Below are positions 1 through 9,627 of a DNA stretch of 37,837 bases, piece after piece (the first letter of the stretch is position 1; the number at the start of each line of letters is the position of its first letter). Source of the DNA: Alphaproteobacteria bacterium (lineage in GTDB: Bacteria > Pseudomonadota > Alphaproteobacteria > SMXS01); contig WGNW01000027.1 of NCBI GenBank assembly GCA_016124315.1, positions 1 to 37,837 of the forward strand. Reading direction: 5' to 3'. A model generated the notes under the pieces. It had not been told where the DNA came from and did no database searches. It saw nothing but the letters and a program-made list of their open reading frames with translations. The position numbers and the translations under genes were made by a program.

Positions 1-1
1 C

Positions 2-1720
2 CTGACCGACCGCAAGATGAGCGACATCAAGATCGTCATCAACGGTGCCGGCGCCGCGTCTATCGCCTGCGCCGACCTGATCCGCGCGCTCGGCGCCAAG
101 TCCGAAAACATCGTCATGTGCGATTCCAAGGGCGTCATCTATCGCGGCCGTACCGAGGGCATGAACCAGTGGAAGTCGGCCCACGCCATCGCCACCGACC
201 ACCGCACCCTGGCCGACGCCATGGCCGGCGCCGACGTCGCCATGGGCCTTTCGGTGAAGGACGCCTACACCGCCGAGATGATCGCCAGCATGGCCGACAA
301 GCCGATCATCTTCGCCATGGCCAACCCGGACCCGGAAATCACGCCCGAAGAGGTGGAGGCGGTGCGCGACGACGCCATCGTGGCCACCGGCCGGTCCGAC
401 TATCCCAACCAGGTCAACAATGTGCTGGGCTTCCCCTACATCTTCCGCGGCGCGCTCGACGTGCGGGCGACCACCATCAACGAGGAGATGAAGATCGCCG
501 CCGCCCGCGCCATCGCCGAGCTGGCGCGCGAGGACGTGCCCGACGAGGTGGCGGTGGCCTATGCCGGCCAGCGCGCCTCCTACGGTCCCGGCTACATCAT
601 CCCGGCGCCGTTCGACCCGCGGCTGATCAGCCGCATTCCCGCCGCCGTCGCCCAGGCGGCGATGGATTCGGGCGTCGCCCGCCGGCCGATCATGGACATG
701 GAGGAATACCGGGCGCGGCTCAGCGGGCGGATGAACCGGACCGTCGATTCGCTGCAGAACATCTATCAGCGGGTGAAGGCGACGCCGAAGCGCGTGGTGT
801 TCGCCGAGGGCGAGGAAGAGAAGGTGATCCGCGCCGCCATCGCCTTCCGCAACGCCGGCTACGGCACGCCCGTGCTGGTGGGACGCGAGGACCTGGTGCG
901 CAGCACCATGGCCGAAATCGGCGTCGAGGACATCGGCGAGATCGAGATCCACAACGCCCGCGAGAGCCACCAGAACAAGGCCTACGCCGACTTCCTCTAC
1001 AAGCGGATGCAGCGCCGCGGCACCCTCTACCGCGACTGCGTGCGCATGGTGAACAACGACCGCAACGTGTTCGCCGCCTGCATGGTGGCGTTCGGCCACG
1101 CCGACGCCCTGGTCAGCGGCCTGACCCGCAACTACTTCACCACCTTCGACGAGGTCCGCCGGGTGATCGATCCGGTACCGGGGCACTGCGTGTTCGGCCT
1201 GTCGATGATCGTCACCCGCGACCGCACCGTGTTCATGGCCGACACCCAGGTGAACGAGCTGCCCAGCGCGGTGCAGCTGGCCCAGATCGCCAAGGGCGCC
1301 GCCGCCACCGCGCGGCGCTTCGGCCAGGAGCCGCGGGTGGCGCTGCTGTCCTACGCCAATTTCGGCCATCCCGAGGGCTTCCGCAGCGATCACATCCGCG
1401 AGGCGGTGCGCATCCTGGACGACGGCGAGACCGACTTCGAGTACGACGGCGAGATGTCGGCCGACGTGGCGCTCAATCCGGAGCTGCAGAAGCTTTATCC
1501 GTTCATGGGGCTGTCGGGGCCGGCCAACGTGCTGGTGATGCCGGCGCTGCACTCCGCCAACCTCAGCTCCAAGCTGCTGCAGGAGCTGGGCGGCGGCACG
1601 GTGATCGGTCCGCTGCTGATCGGCCTGGAGCGTTCGGTGCAGATCGTCCCGATGAACGCCGGCGCCTCCGACCTGGTGAACATGGCGGCGCTCGCCGCCT
1701 TCGGCGCCGAACTCCTGTAG
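2..1720 (+). CDS. maeB: NADP-type malic enzyme with C-terminal phosphotransacetylase-like domain (5' truncated)
   Basis: The reading frame is open from the window edge, so the N-terminal part is missing. The visible protein begins inside the NAD(P)-binding domain: the Rossmann glycine motif NGAGAAS is followed by the malic enzyme block EGMNQWKSAHA and later MANPDPEITPEE. From about residue 245 onward it is a phosphate acetyl/butyryltransferase-like domain (VVFAEGEEEKVIRAA near its start, GLSGPANVLVMPALHSANL near its end). Such chimeric enzymes are usually about 750-760 aa, so roughly 180 residues lie outside the window. In this family the enzyme decarboxylates malate to pyruvate in the cytosol, and the PTA-like tail is regulatory (acetyl-CoA sensing) rather than catalytic. 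A GCCGGC-CCA-GCCGGC inverted repeat at 1726-1740 follows the stop but has no T-tract. The malic enzyme assignment is firm; cofactor preference cannot be read from sequence alone. Confidence 0.95.
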   Translation: MTDRKMSDIKIVINGAGAASIACADLIRALGAKSENIVMCDSKGVIYRGRTEGMNQWKSAHAIATDHRTLADAMAGADVAMGLSVKDAYTAEMIASMADKPIIFAMANPDPEITPEEVEAVRDDAIVATGRSDYPNQVNNVLGFPYIFRGALDVRATTINEEMKIAAARAIAELAREDVPDEVAVAYAGQRASYGPGYIIPAPFDPRLISRIPAAVAQAAMDSGVARRPIMDMEEYRARLSGRMNRTVDSLQNIYQRVKATPKRVVFAEGEEEKVIRAAIAFRNAGYGTPVLVGREDLVRSTMAEIGVEDIGEIEIHNARESHQNKAYADFLYKRMQRRGTLYRDCVRMVNNDRNVFAACMVAFGHADALVSGLTRNYFTTFDEVRRVIDPVPGHCVFGLSMIVTRDRTVFMADTQVNELPSAVQLAQIAKGAAATARRFGQEPRVALLSYANFGHPEGFRSDHIREAVRILDDGETDFEYDGEMSADVALNPELQKLYPFMGLSGPANVLVMPALHSANLSSKLLQELGGGTVIGPLLIGLERSVQIVPMNAGASDLVNMAALAAFGAELL

Positions 1721-2017
1721 CGTCGGCCGGCCCAGCCGGCATGTGACAATTCGACGAAGTCCGTGGCCGGAGGTTGCACCCCGAGCGCGATGGTGGTATT
1801 CACGCGCTCCCCCTGCAACGGATCGAAGGAAGGTTTTCGCGGCGTGTATTCGAACTGTCTGTCCATAGACGGCGCGCTGCCTCCGTTCGCATCCCTCTCC
1901 TCGTAGAGCAGGTCGCACGGCGCAGCCGCCCGACCGAACCGGCCGTCCACGGACGGCACCCGAGCATCTCCAGAAAAAGGCCCTCGCAGCACGGCGCATA
2001 GCGCGCCGCCGGGGCGG
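1721..2017. other. Intergenic region maeB to AAA+ ATPase gene
   Basis: The region holds the compact GCCGGC/GCCGGC hairpin at 1726-1740 and a palindrome CCGTCCACGGACGG at about 1942-1955. A 75-codon frame at 1774-2001 has a TTG start, high Arg/Pro content and no recognisable domain, so it is not called as a gene. A clear promoter for the ATPase gene was not identified. Confidence 0.4.
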
Positions 2018-4048
2018 ATGATCATGTTCTACGAGGATGAAGGCGCCCTGCTGCGCCGCTGTCTGGCCAATCTCGCCGCCGCCGCCGCCGCCAGCCCCCG
2101 GCTGGCGCAGGCCGTGTGCCGCTGGCTGCACTACAACCGGGCCGCTGTCCCGTTCGCCGTGGGTCGTTTCCTCTCCCGGACCGGCGAAGGCGATGACGCG
2201 ATCTTCGAGCCTGCCGATGGCGGCGCCATGGCCGCGCTCGCCGCGCAACTGCGCGAGATTGAGGCTGAGAGAGTTCGCGAGCCCGGACCCATCGAGGCCA
2301 ACCTGGCAACGCTCGCCGCCGCGCTCGACCTGGACGCCGACGAGACGGCGCTGTTGCGCGCGCTCGCGTGGTACGACTACCGGGGCCAGATCTGCGGACT
2401 GTTCAATGCGGTGCTCTTCGCGCGGCTCCTCGATGCGGAGGAAGTGCTGTCCGTGGCTCTCGATCTGCCGCCGGTCGACATGGCGGAGGGGCTGCGCGGC
2501 CTGTCGCGGCGCGGTCTGGTCGACGTCCACGACGTGGAGGACGCGGACGATTTCCGCTTCACCGTGCCGCAGGCCGTCCGCCGCGCCGCTCACCCGCCCG
2601 CCAAGACCCGAGAGGAACTCGAGACCCTCCTGCTGGGCGTGCCGCTGGCCGCCGCCCTGGACTGGGAGGACTTCGAGCACGAGGCCGCCGCACGTGACTT
2701 CATGACCGACGTGCTGGCCGGTGCGCTCGCACGACGCGAGGCGGGCATCAACATCCTGCTCTATGGTCCGCCCGGCGCGGGCAAGACCGAACTCTGCCGA
2801 ACCATCGGCTCGCGCCTGCGCTGCGCGCTGTTTGCGCCGGGCGAGACGGACGACGACGGCGCGGAACCCAGCCGCCGCGAGCGTCTGTCGGGTCTGCTGA
2901 TGGGCCAGGCGCTGCTGGCCGGTCGGCAGGACACCCTGCTGATGTTCGACGAGATGGAGGACCTGCTGACCGACGGCCCGACTGGCCGCGGCCGCCGCCG
3001 CAGCGGCTCCAAGGTCTTCCTCAACCGCATGCTGGAGCGCAACCCGGTGCCGGTACTTTGGACCAGCAACGCCGTGGAGTGCTTCGATCCTGCGCTGCTG
3101 CGGCGCATGACCTTCGTCCACGAGATGCGGACGCCGGGCCCTGCCCACCGGGAGAAACAGTGGAGCCGACTGCTGGGCTCGTATCCGCAGAGCACGGCTG
3201 ATCCTGCGGCGCTGGCGCGGCGCTTCGCCTTCACGCCCGGCCTGGCGGCCGGCGCGTTGCGGGCCGCCGCGCTCGCCGACGAGGACGTCTCGCGGCTGCC
3301 GCTGGCGATCAATGCCGTCGACCGTGCCATGAACGGCGGCCCGCCTGCACCCGTTGTCGCGGGCGTCGCCGGCTTCGACGCTGCGCTGGTCCACACGGAT
3401 ACGGATGTGGTGGACCTGCTGGACAGGATCGGCCTTGCAGGCGCGCCGCTCGATTTCTCCCTGTGCCTCTATGGGCCGCCGGGCACCGGAAAGTCCATGC
3501 TCGCCCGCGCGGCGGCGGAGCGGCTGGGTCTCGAACTGTTGCAAATGCGCGCCTCGGACCTGATGTCCATGTGGGTCGGCGAGACCGAGAAGCAGATCGC
3601 CGCCGCTTTTGAGCGGGCCCGCGACGAGGGCGCCTTCCTGCTGTTCGACGAGGCGGATTCCCTGCTGTCGGACCGGGCTGGCGCCTCGCGGAACTGGGAA
3701 GTGTCGCAGGTCAACGAGATGCTCACCTGGATGGAGAGTCACCCGCTGCCCTTCGCCTGCTCCACCAACCTGATGGACCGGCTGGACCCGGCGGCGCTGC
3801 GCCGGTTCACCTTCAAGGTCCGCTTCGGCTACCTGGAGCCGCCGCAGATCGATGCCGCGTTCCGGCTTTTCTTCGGCGAAGCGGCACCGGACGCGGCGCG
3901 GCGGCTGACGCAGCTCACGCCGGGCGACTTTGCGGTGGTGGCGCGGCGGCTGCGCTTCACGGGCAATTTGGACGCCGCCGCCATCGCCGGGCTGCTGGCG
4001 CGCGAGTGCGCCCTCAAACCGGGCGCGGCGGGCCGCATCGGCTTCTGA
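2018..4048 (+). CDS. Tandem AAA+ ATPase (two ATPase modules, Ycf46/Vps4-like)
   Basis: A 676-residue cytosolic protein with two complete-looking AAA+ modules after an alpha-helical N-terminal region of about 240 residues. Module 1 has Walker A GPPGAGKT at 250-257 and Walker B LLMFDEMED around 307-315, then sensor-1 TSN and an arginine-finger-like DPALLRRMTF. Module 2 has Walker A GPPGTGKS at 486-493, a pore-loop-like MWVGETEKQI, and Walker B FLLFDEADS at 540-548. Its sensor-1 is STN, followed by DPAALRRFTF. Both Walker B acidic pairs (DE) are present, so both sites could hydrolyse ATP. Residues 160-190 (LRGLSRRGLVDV) could be a small winged helix. The family is usually annotated only as an AAA family ATPase and is presumed to remodel or unfold protein. 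It stands alone and converges on the giant repeat-protein genes. The first of two close ATGs (2018, 2024) was chosen; either is possible. Function and partner are not determinable from sequence. Confidence 0.88.
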   Translation: MIMFYEDEGALLRRCLANLAAAAAASPRLAQAVCRWLHYNRAAVPFAVGRFLSRTGEGDDAIFEPADGGAMAALAAQLREIEAERVREPGPIEANLATLAAALDLDADETALLRALAWYDYRGQICGLFNAVLFARLLDAEEVLSVALDLPPVDMAEGLRGLSRRGLVDVHDVEDADDFRFTVPQAVRRAAHPPAKTREELETLLLGVPLAAALDWEDFEHEAAARDFMTDVLAGALARREAGINILLYGPPGAGKTELCRTIGSRLRCALFAPGETDDDGAEPSRRERLSGLLMGQALLAGRQDTLLMFDEMEDLLTDGPTGRGRRRSGSKVFLNRMLERNPVPVLWTSNAVECFDPALLRRMTFVHEMRTPGPAHREKQWSRLLGSYPQSTADPAALARRFAFTPGLAAGALRAAALADEDVSRLPLAINAVDRAMNGGPPAPVVAGVAGFDAALVHTDTDVVDLLDRIGLAGAPLDFSLCLYGPPGTGKSMLARAAAERLGLELLQMRASDLMSMWVGETEKQIAAAFERARDEGAFLLFDEADSLLSDRAGASRNWEVSQVNEMLTWMESHPLPFACSTNLMDRLDPAALRRFTFKVRFGYLEPPQIDAAFRLFFGEAAPDAARRLTQLTPGDFAVVARRLRFTGNLDAAAIAGLLARECALKPGAAGRIGF

Positions 4049-4056
4049 CGGCCTCC

Positions 4057-4089
4057 CCCGGCGTTCGCGACGGTCGTCCGAACGCCGGG
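4057..4089. terminator. Hairpin between convergent genes (bidirectional terminator candidate)
   Basis: Perfect 11-bp arms, CCCGGCGTTCG at 4057-4067 and CGAACGCCGGG at 4079-4089, enclose an 11-nt loop. The hairpin lies between the stop of the ATPase gene (4048) and the stop of the convergent giant gene (4104), where a shared terminator is expected. There is no T-tract on either side, so it may only stabilise 3' ends or act together with Rho. Confidence 0.55.
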
Positions 4090-4103
4090 TCGGGCCGGGA
4101 TGC

Positions 4104-7100
4104 CTACTGGCCGGTCAGGCTGTTGACGGCGCTGTTGCCCACAGCGGACGAGCCGATGCTGTTGCCGCGCATCGTCAGGCTGCTGTTGTCGCTGGTGGCG
4201 CCGATCAGGCCGCCCGCGCTGCCAATCCCCACTGACGCGCCATCGACGCTGGCGGAAACCGAACTGCCCGAATTGATCTGCACGTTCGCCACCGCCGCGC
4301 TGGGATGGGCGAAGGTGCCGGTGCTGAGCGTGAGGCCGTTTGTCGCACTGTTCAGGGTGGCGCTGGCGACGATTTCGTTGCCATTCACCGACACCTGCGA
4401 GTCGTTGACTCCGCCCGTGCCGCTGAGGTCGTCGACGCCCACGCCCGCCGTGTTGATGGCGGCACTCACGCTGCCGCCCGTCGAATACTGGTAATTGAGC
4501 GTGGCGTACTCGGCGCCGGTAACGTTCGCCACCTGGTTTGCCGCGAAGCCGGCGTCGGGCGTGAGGCTCGCACCCGCGCCGCTCGCCTCCTGCAGCGTCG
4601 CCCCGGCCGTGGTTGTCAGCATGTTGAGGGCCTGGGAGCCGTTGGCAGTGGCCATCACGCTGTTGTCCGACACCGAGACCGAACTGTCGGCCGCGCCGCC
4701 GACAGCGCCGGTGACCGTCCCCAGCACGGTGGTGTTGTCCACTGTCGACGACACGGTGCCGGTGAGCCCCTGCACGTTCACCACCTGGCCGGTCACGTCG
4801 CTCGACGCGCCGGCGGCGATGTCGAGGGTGTTGGTGGCGTCGAAGCCGGTGGCCGCACCCTGCACGACGTTGTTGTCCACCGTCAGGCTGTCGGCGTTGA
4901 GGCCCTCTTCGGCGAGCGCCTGCACCGTGTTGTCGTTCACGTCGCCCATGGTGACCGTGGCGGTGAAGTCGCCCGACTGGATGTTCAGCACGTTGTAGTC
5001 GGCGTTGAGCTTGGTGTCCTTGGTGGTGCTGAGGTCGGCGATGGTCGGCGACGGGGCCGAGACGCTGCCGGTGAGCCTCGCGCCCGCGGTGACGGCGAGA
5101 GCATTGGTGACGGTGCCGCCGGTTGCCAGAGCCTGGAGATCGTTGCCCGAGACCGAGAGCACCGCGCTGCCGTCGCCGGCCGGGCTGGGATCGAAGACGT
5201 CGGCCTGGATGAGCTGGCCGTTCGCGGCCGCGGACACCGAGCTGCCGGCGTTGATGAGCTGCTGCGAGGCGATGCTGGCGCTGGCCGAGTTCACGTCGCC
5301 GCTGGCCGCTCCGGCATCCAGTGTCAAGGTGTTGGCCGCCGTGTCCACCGTCGCCCGGGCCAGCGTCAGGTTGTTGTCGACGGTCACCGAACCGGTGACG
5401 ATCGCGCCGGTGACGGCACCGATGGTGGTCGAGTCCAGCGTGCTGGAGACCGTTTCGGTGGAGCCGCCGAGGGCGTCGCCCTGATAGCTGCCGACGGCGA
5501 AGTCGGAATCGATCTGGATATCGCCGTTGGAATTGGAGTCGTCGGCGCGGATCTGCGGCGCCGCGCCCGAGCCGGAGCCGATGTTGGTGCCCTCGGCCAC
5601 CAGCGTGTTGGCGGTGGAATTGGCCGTCGCCAGGGCGCCGACGCCGTTGCCGGTGACATCGATGCTGGTGCCGGTCAGGCTTGGCGTGGCCGTACCGTTG
5701 CCGGCGTCGGCCTGGATGATGCTGTGCGCGCCGGCGCTGATCGCGATGTCGCCGTCGGACTTCTGGAAGCTGGCGACGGCGCCGGTCGCCTCGTTGGTGG
5801 CATCCATGTGGAGCAGCGCACCGTTCCCCGCCACGTTGCCCGAGGCCTCCGCCACCGCCACGTTGCCGCTCACCGACACGCTGCTGTCGTTGATGGCGAC
5901 GCCGATGGCGTCCAGGTCGGCGGTGATGTCCGAACCGCCGGTGACCGAAGCCGACGCGTCGACGGCATTGGACTGACGGGAGCCGACGGCGAAGCTGTAA
6001 TAATCCTGGTTCAGGTCGTTGCCGCTGGCGTCACTGAGCTGCACGGTGGGCGCAGAGCCGGCCGGGCTCTCGAAGCTCTCGCCGTGGACGCTGAGCACGT
6101 CGCTGGTGGAGTTGGCGTTGGCGACGGCGCGGATCTGGTTGGATTCGACAGTGATGTCACCGCCGGTCACGGTGCCGGCGGTGACGCGGGTGAGCACGTC
6201 CAGGTCGGTGGCGGTGACGGAGATGCCCTGGGTGTCGCCGTTGATGCCCGCCGTCTGGTCGGAGCCGACGGACGCCACCTGCCCGTTGCCCGGCGCGTCC
6301 CCCGGCAGCGAAGCGCTCAGATCGAACGAGCCGGCGTCGATGGTCGCCGAGTTGCTGGCGTTGTTGCCTTGGGCCCGGGCGACCAGGGAGTTCCCGCTGG
6401 TGTGCGCGTTGACGTTCGATATGTCCTTGGTGGCATTGTCGACGATGAGGAAGACGTCCGACTCGTCGAGCGTCACGCTCAGCCCCGGGTCCGCCAGCTG
6501 CTCGAAATACTGGTCGTTGAGCACCACGATGTCGCTGCGCAATACCGACCCGACGGTGCTGTCGCCCAGCGCCACGCTCCGGCTGGCGTTCTCCTGGGGC
6601 GTGACGGTCAGGGTCTGCGCCGTGAACGACAGGGTGTTGTCGGCGGTATTGAGGCGGCCGGTCGCGGTGAGGCTGTTGTTGTCGGCCGCGAAGGTGGAAT
6701 CGGTCATGGCGGCGTTGCCGTCCACGATCAGGCGGATGTCGCCGTCGTTCTGGTTGACGTCCACCCCGGCGGACGAGCCGTTGGTGTTCGCATCGGCGAC
6801 GCTCTGGACATTGAGCAGGACGGCGGAGATGTCCGACGTGCCCTTCGCCTCGGCGGTCAGGCTCGACGTCGCGTCGTTGAGGGTCGCGGCGGTCGCGCCC
6901 GTGTTGCCGCTGACGCTGGCGTCGACATTGGTCAGCGTCGAGTTGGACCCCACCTTGAGATCGACGAAATCGGTGGTCGAGGTGGCGGTCACCACGGAGG
7001 TCTCCAGGTCCTCGACGAGTTGGTCGTTGTAGACGGCCAGGCCCGCGCGCGCCGTGGAATCGGACAGGCCGTTGGTGCGGTTCTTCATGTTGCCGATCGG

Positions 7101-9305
7101 CTGCTTCACGGTGCCGTCGTCACCCAGCGTCTGGGCCGACACGGACAGCGAGTTGGTCGACGAGTCCACCAGGTTGGCCCAGGCGCGGCTGAGGAACTGG
7201 TTGTTGTCGACGGTGAAGGAGCTGTCGGTGATCGTCAGCCCCGTCGCGTCGGCGTCGATGATCGAGGTGCCCGACGGCGCCATGGTCGATTCGATCAGCG
7301 CCTGGTCCTGGGCGACCTGGGCGCTCGAGACGGCCGCGGTGGCGGTGAACGTCGTCGCCGTGATGTCGGCGCTGTTCTCCGAGGACAGGTTGCCGACCGC
7401 CAGACCGTTCACCAGGTTGCCCGAGACGCTGAGCGCGCTGTCCGTCACGCTGCCGGCGCCGCCCTTGGTCAGGTCCACGTCGATAATCGTGTTGACGTTG
7501 GCGTCGGCGCTGGCCTGGTCGGCGCCGTTGCCGCCCGAGAAAAGCTGGCCGCTCGCCACGCTGAAGCCCGCCTGGGCGGAGCCGGCCTGGGCAGTCCAGT
7601 CGTTGGTGACGAGGGACTTGCCGAAGGCGCCGCCGGCGGTGAAGTCGACGGTGCCGGCAGTGACGGTCAGGGTGCTGGACTGGCTGTTGGCGATGGCCTC
7701 GGCATAGAGGTTGTTGCCGTCGACGAGCACGTCCGTGCCGGCCACGGTCGCCGCGTCCGCGGCGCCGTTGGCGACGGCTACGGTCATGCCGCCGGTCAGG
7801 TCGGCGGTGTTGCGGGCAGTGGTGCCGCCGCCCTTGCCGTCGCTGAAGAAGCTGGTCTGCTGCGCCGAATTGATGGCAACGATGCCGTCGACGGTGGTCG
7901 CGTCGTTGATCGCAATCGAGTTGGCGACCGTGTTGCCGACCGCCGAGGCACCGATGCTGTTGCCCAGGTCGGTGCTGTCGGTCAGGTCGCCGTCGCCCGC
8001 CAGGATGGTGGAGCCGCTCTGGTCGGCGGCCTTCACGTTGAGGGTGCCGGCGTTGTTCGCGTCCACGTCGACCGAACTGTTCTGCACGTTCTGGATGAAC
8101 AGGTCGGCGGCCACGTTCGCTTCGTTGCTCGCGATGGAGAGGCTGTTGACCTGATCGCCGCTGGCCATGGACCCGTCGAGGGAGACGCCGTCGAGGGTGA
8201 GGGCGTTGCTGGCGCGGTTCGAGGTGCCGGAGGCGAGCACGTCGTTGCCCTGGAAGGTCAGGCTCGAGCCGGTCATGTCGGAGATGGTGAGGCCGGCACC
8301 GGTGTCCCCAGCCTCAATGGTGGAATCCGTCACCGTGGCGGTGTAGGCGGCAAGCCCGGCGTTGAACTGGTCGTTGCCGATGCCGGCCGAGCCGTCGAGG
8401 GTGCCGGAGTCGCCGATGGTGACGGCGGAGGCGGCGTCGCTGCCCGTGTAGCGGGCGCGGATCATGTTGCCGCTCACGCCCAGATCGACGCCAACCAGGG
8501 CGGTGGTGTCGTCGTTGGCGACCGCGAGGGAACCGATGCGCGAACCGTCCACCGTGGCCGACGCCGTGTCGAGCAGCAGGTTGGTCTGGGCGTTCGTCAC
8601 CAGCACCGTCGCGCCTGCGACGAAGTCGTCGCCGACCGGATTGTTGGTGATGACCGATTGCCCCAGTTCCGTGCTGGTTAGCGCCGGGTTGAGCTGGCCT
8701 TCGATGGTATTGGCGGCCAGGTTGCCACCACCATCGGCGAGGATGCTGTTGCCGTCGACCGTCACCGCGCTGCCGGCGCCCAGGTCCTCGAAATAGGAGT
8801 TGATCTCGCCGTCGCTGGTCGCCGCCGTGACGTCGCCGCCGAGGAACGACTGGACGGAGGCCACGGTGGCCGCGCTGGTGGTGCCGGTGCCGGTTGCCAT
8901 CGCCAGGTCGATGTAGTTGCCGACCTTGCTGGAGTTGAGATTGGCCTGGCCGCCGGTGGTCAGGTCTGCGTCCGTCGCCGCGTTGCCCAGCGCCAGGGAG
9001 AAGACGGAGTTGTCGGTCAGGCTGGCCGTGATCGTGCCACCGGCCACATCGTGGGGATCGGGCGGCGCGGGGAGGGAAACCAGCGCGCCGGTGTTGCTCG
9101 CATCCAGCGACGCGGTCGTGCCGTTCTGGTCGTTGACGACGAGCACCGAACTGGACCCCGTGATCGAGACGCTGGGAACCGGCGTCAGGGTGCCGGGATC
9201 GACCGAGAGCTCGAACAGCGCGTTGTCCGCCCGAGCACCGGAAATGCCGGCGGCGGTCACCAGCGCGATGACGCTCACCGACCCGAGAGTCCGGTTCAAC
9301 TTCAT
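4104..9305 (-). CDS. Giant secreted Asn/Gln-patterned repeat protein, paralogue A
   Basis: A 1733-residue protein. The start is set at the ATG at 9305 because a GGGGGA ribosome-binding site precedes it and the protein then opens with a Sec signal peptide: MKLNRT basic end, hydrophobic core, and ARA-D cleavage near residue 26. An in-frame TTG at 9323 is less likely. The mature chain is built from about 20 degenerate units of about 80 residues. Each unit has an N/S-x-Q element (NVQNSSVDV, INSAQQTSF, VLNDQYF) and a GN ladder element (SVSGNLVNGLAVGN, VSVNGNEIVASATLNS). I see no cysteine; Lys and Arg are rare while Asp, Ser, Thr, Ala, Gly and Asn dominate, giving an acidic chain. There is no autotransporter barrel, no LPxTG or PEP-CTERM tag and no RTX nonapeptide block. 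It resembles proteins labelled only as beta strand repeat-containing. A surface, fibre or matrix role is inferred. It is colinear with its upstream neighbour. Confidence 0.85.
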   Translation of the reverse strand: MKLNRTLGSVSVIALVTAAGISGARADNALFELSVDPGTLTPVPSVSITGSSSVLVVNDQNGTTASLDASNTGALVSLPAPPDPHDVAGGTITASLTDNSVFSLALGNAATDADLTTGGQANLNSSKVGNYIDLAMATGTGTTSAATVASVQSFLGGDVTAATSDGEINSYFEDLGAGSAVTVDGNSILADGGGNLAANTIEGQLNPALTSTELGQSVITNNPVGDDFVAGATVLVTNAQTNLLLDTASATVDGSRIGSLAVANDDTTALVGVDLGVSGNMIRARYTGSDAASAVTIGDSGTLDGSAGIGNDQFNAGLAAYTATVTDSTIEAGDTGAGLTISDMTGSSLTFQGNDVLASGTSNRASNALTLDGVSLDGSMASGDQVNSLSIASNEANVAADLFIQNVQNSSVDVDANNAGTLNVKAADQSGSTILAGDGDLTDSTDLGNSIGASAVGNTVANSIAINDATTVDGIVAINSAQQTSFFSDGKGGGTTARNTADLTGGMTVAVANGAADAATVAGTDVLVDGNNLYAEAIANSQSSTLTVTAGTVDFTAGGAFGKSLVTNDWTAQAGSAQAGFSVASGQLFSGGNGADQASADANVNTIIDVDLTKGGAGSVTDSALSVSGNLVNGLAVGNLSSENSADITATTFTATAAVSSAQVAQDQALIESTMAPSGTSIIDADATGLTITDSSFTVDNNQFLSRAWANLVDSSTNSLSVSAQTLGDDGTVKQPIGNMKNRTNGLSDSTARAGLAVYNDQLVEDLETSVVTATSTTDFVDLKVGSNSTLTNVDASVSGNTGATAATLNDATSSLTAEAKGTSDISAVLLNVQSVADANTNGSSAGVDVNQNDGDIRLIVDGNAAMTDSTFAADNNSLTATGRLNTADNTLSFTAQTLTVTPQENASRSVALGDSTVGSVLRSDIVVLNDQYFEQLADPGLSVTLDESDVFLIVDNATKDISNVNAHTSGNSLVARAQGNNASNSATIDAGSFDLSASLPGDAPGNGQVASVGSDQTAGINGDTQGISVTATDLDVLTRVTAGTVTGGDITVESNQIRAVANANSTSDVLSVHGESFESPAGSAPTVQLSDASGNDLNQDYYSFAVGSRQSNAVDASASVTGGSDITADLDAIGVAINDSSVSVSGNVAVAEASGNVAGNGALLHMDATNEATGAVASFQKSDGDIAISAGAHSIIQADAGNGTATPSLTGTSIDVTGNGVGALATANSTANTLVAEGTNIGSGSGAAPQIRADDSNSNGDIQIDSDFAVGSYQGDALGGSTETVSSTLDSTTIGAVTGAIVTGSVTVDNNLTLARATVDTAANTLTLDAGAASGDVNSASASIASQQLINAGSSVSAAANGQLIQADVFDPSPAGDGSAVLSVSGNDLQALATGGTVTNALAVTAGARLTGSVSAPSPTIADLSTTKDTKLNADYNVLNIQSGDFTATVTMGDVNDNTVQALAEEGLNADSLTVDNNVVQGAATGFDATNTLDIAAGASSDVTGQVVNVQGLTGTVSSTVDNTTVLGTVTGAVGGAADSSVSVSDNSVMATANGSQALNMLTTTAGATLQEASGAGASLTPDAGFAANQVANVTGAEYATLNYQYSTGGSVSAAINTAGVGVDDLSGTGGVNDSQVSVNGNEIVASATLNSATNGLTLSTGTFAHPSAAVANVQINSGSSVSASVDGASVGIGSAGGLIGATSDNSSLTMRGNSIGSSAVGNSAVNSLTGQ

Positions 9306-9627
9306 GATATTTCCCCCAAACAATGCGTGTTGGCCTTAAACCCCGGAACCCCTCGCCGAATTCCGTCTACCCGAAAGGTTAACGGACATGAGCGCTTAGA
9401 GGCAAATCTGGATCGGAAAAAATCATCCAGAATGGCTCAATATGTTGCCCATTGGGGGATAATTCGAATTCGTAATGATTTGCGCGGAAGGAGCATGGGA
9501 TGGGAAAAGACGCCTCCTTCGCCCAGACTGATTCGCTTGCCAGTGTCCGGCAGGGCGTCAAGCGTGCTTTTCTGTGCAGTGGTCGGCGGGTGCCGGCACG
9601 CCGCCGGGACAGGGAACCTCGCCCGGT
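9306..9627. other. Intergenic region between the two giant paralogous genes
   Basis: This 322-bp gap is locally AT-rich (about 9405-9480), unlike its surroundings. It probably carries the promoter or 5' leader of paralogue A. It contains a 10-bp palindrome AATTCGAATT (9461-9470) and an inverted repeat CTGGAT/ATCCAG (9408-9413 and 9425-9430) whose loop holds an A/T run. A GC-rich bulged hairpin at 9584-9606 lies just 3' of the stop of paralogue B. No convincing -35/-10 pair stood out; TTGCCT-N17-TTAACC on the minus strand is a weak candidate. No coding potential was recognised. Confidence 0.5.
9584..9606 (-). terminator. Bulged GC-rich hairpin after giant paralogue B
   Basis: Arms CGGCGGGTGCC (9584-9594) and GGCAC plus CCGCCG (9595-9606, with one bulged G) can fold into a tight stem just beyond the stop codon of the upstream giant gene. 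No T-tract follows on the minus strand. The position suggests 3'-end formation or partial termination between the two paralogues. Confidence 0.35.

Noticed and set aside
1774..2001. A 75-codon frame between maeB and the ATPase
   Set aside because: TTG start, Arg-rich, no domain, and antisense frames of similar quality overlap it.
4305..8681. A 1458-codon open frame on the plus strand antisense to giant paralogue A
   Set aside because: The translation is Gly/Arg/Val/His-rich without domains and mirrors the low-complexity codon pattern of the opposite strand. The minus frame has a signal peptide, a ribosome-binding site and a full-length paralogue.
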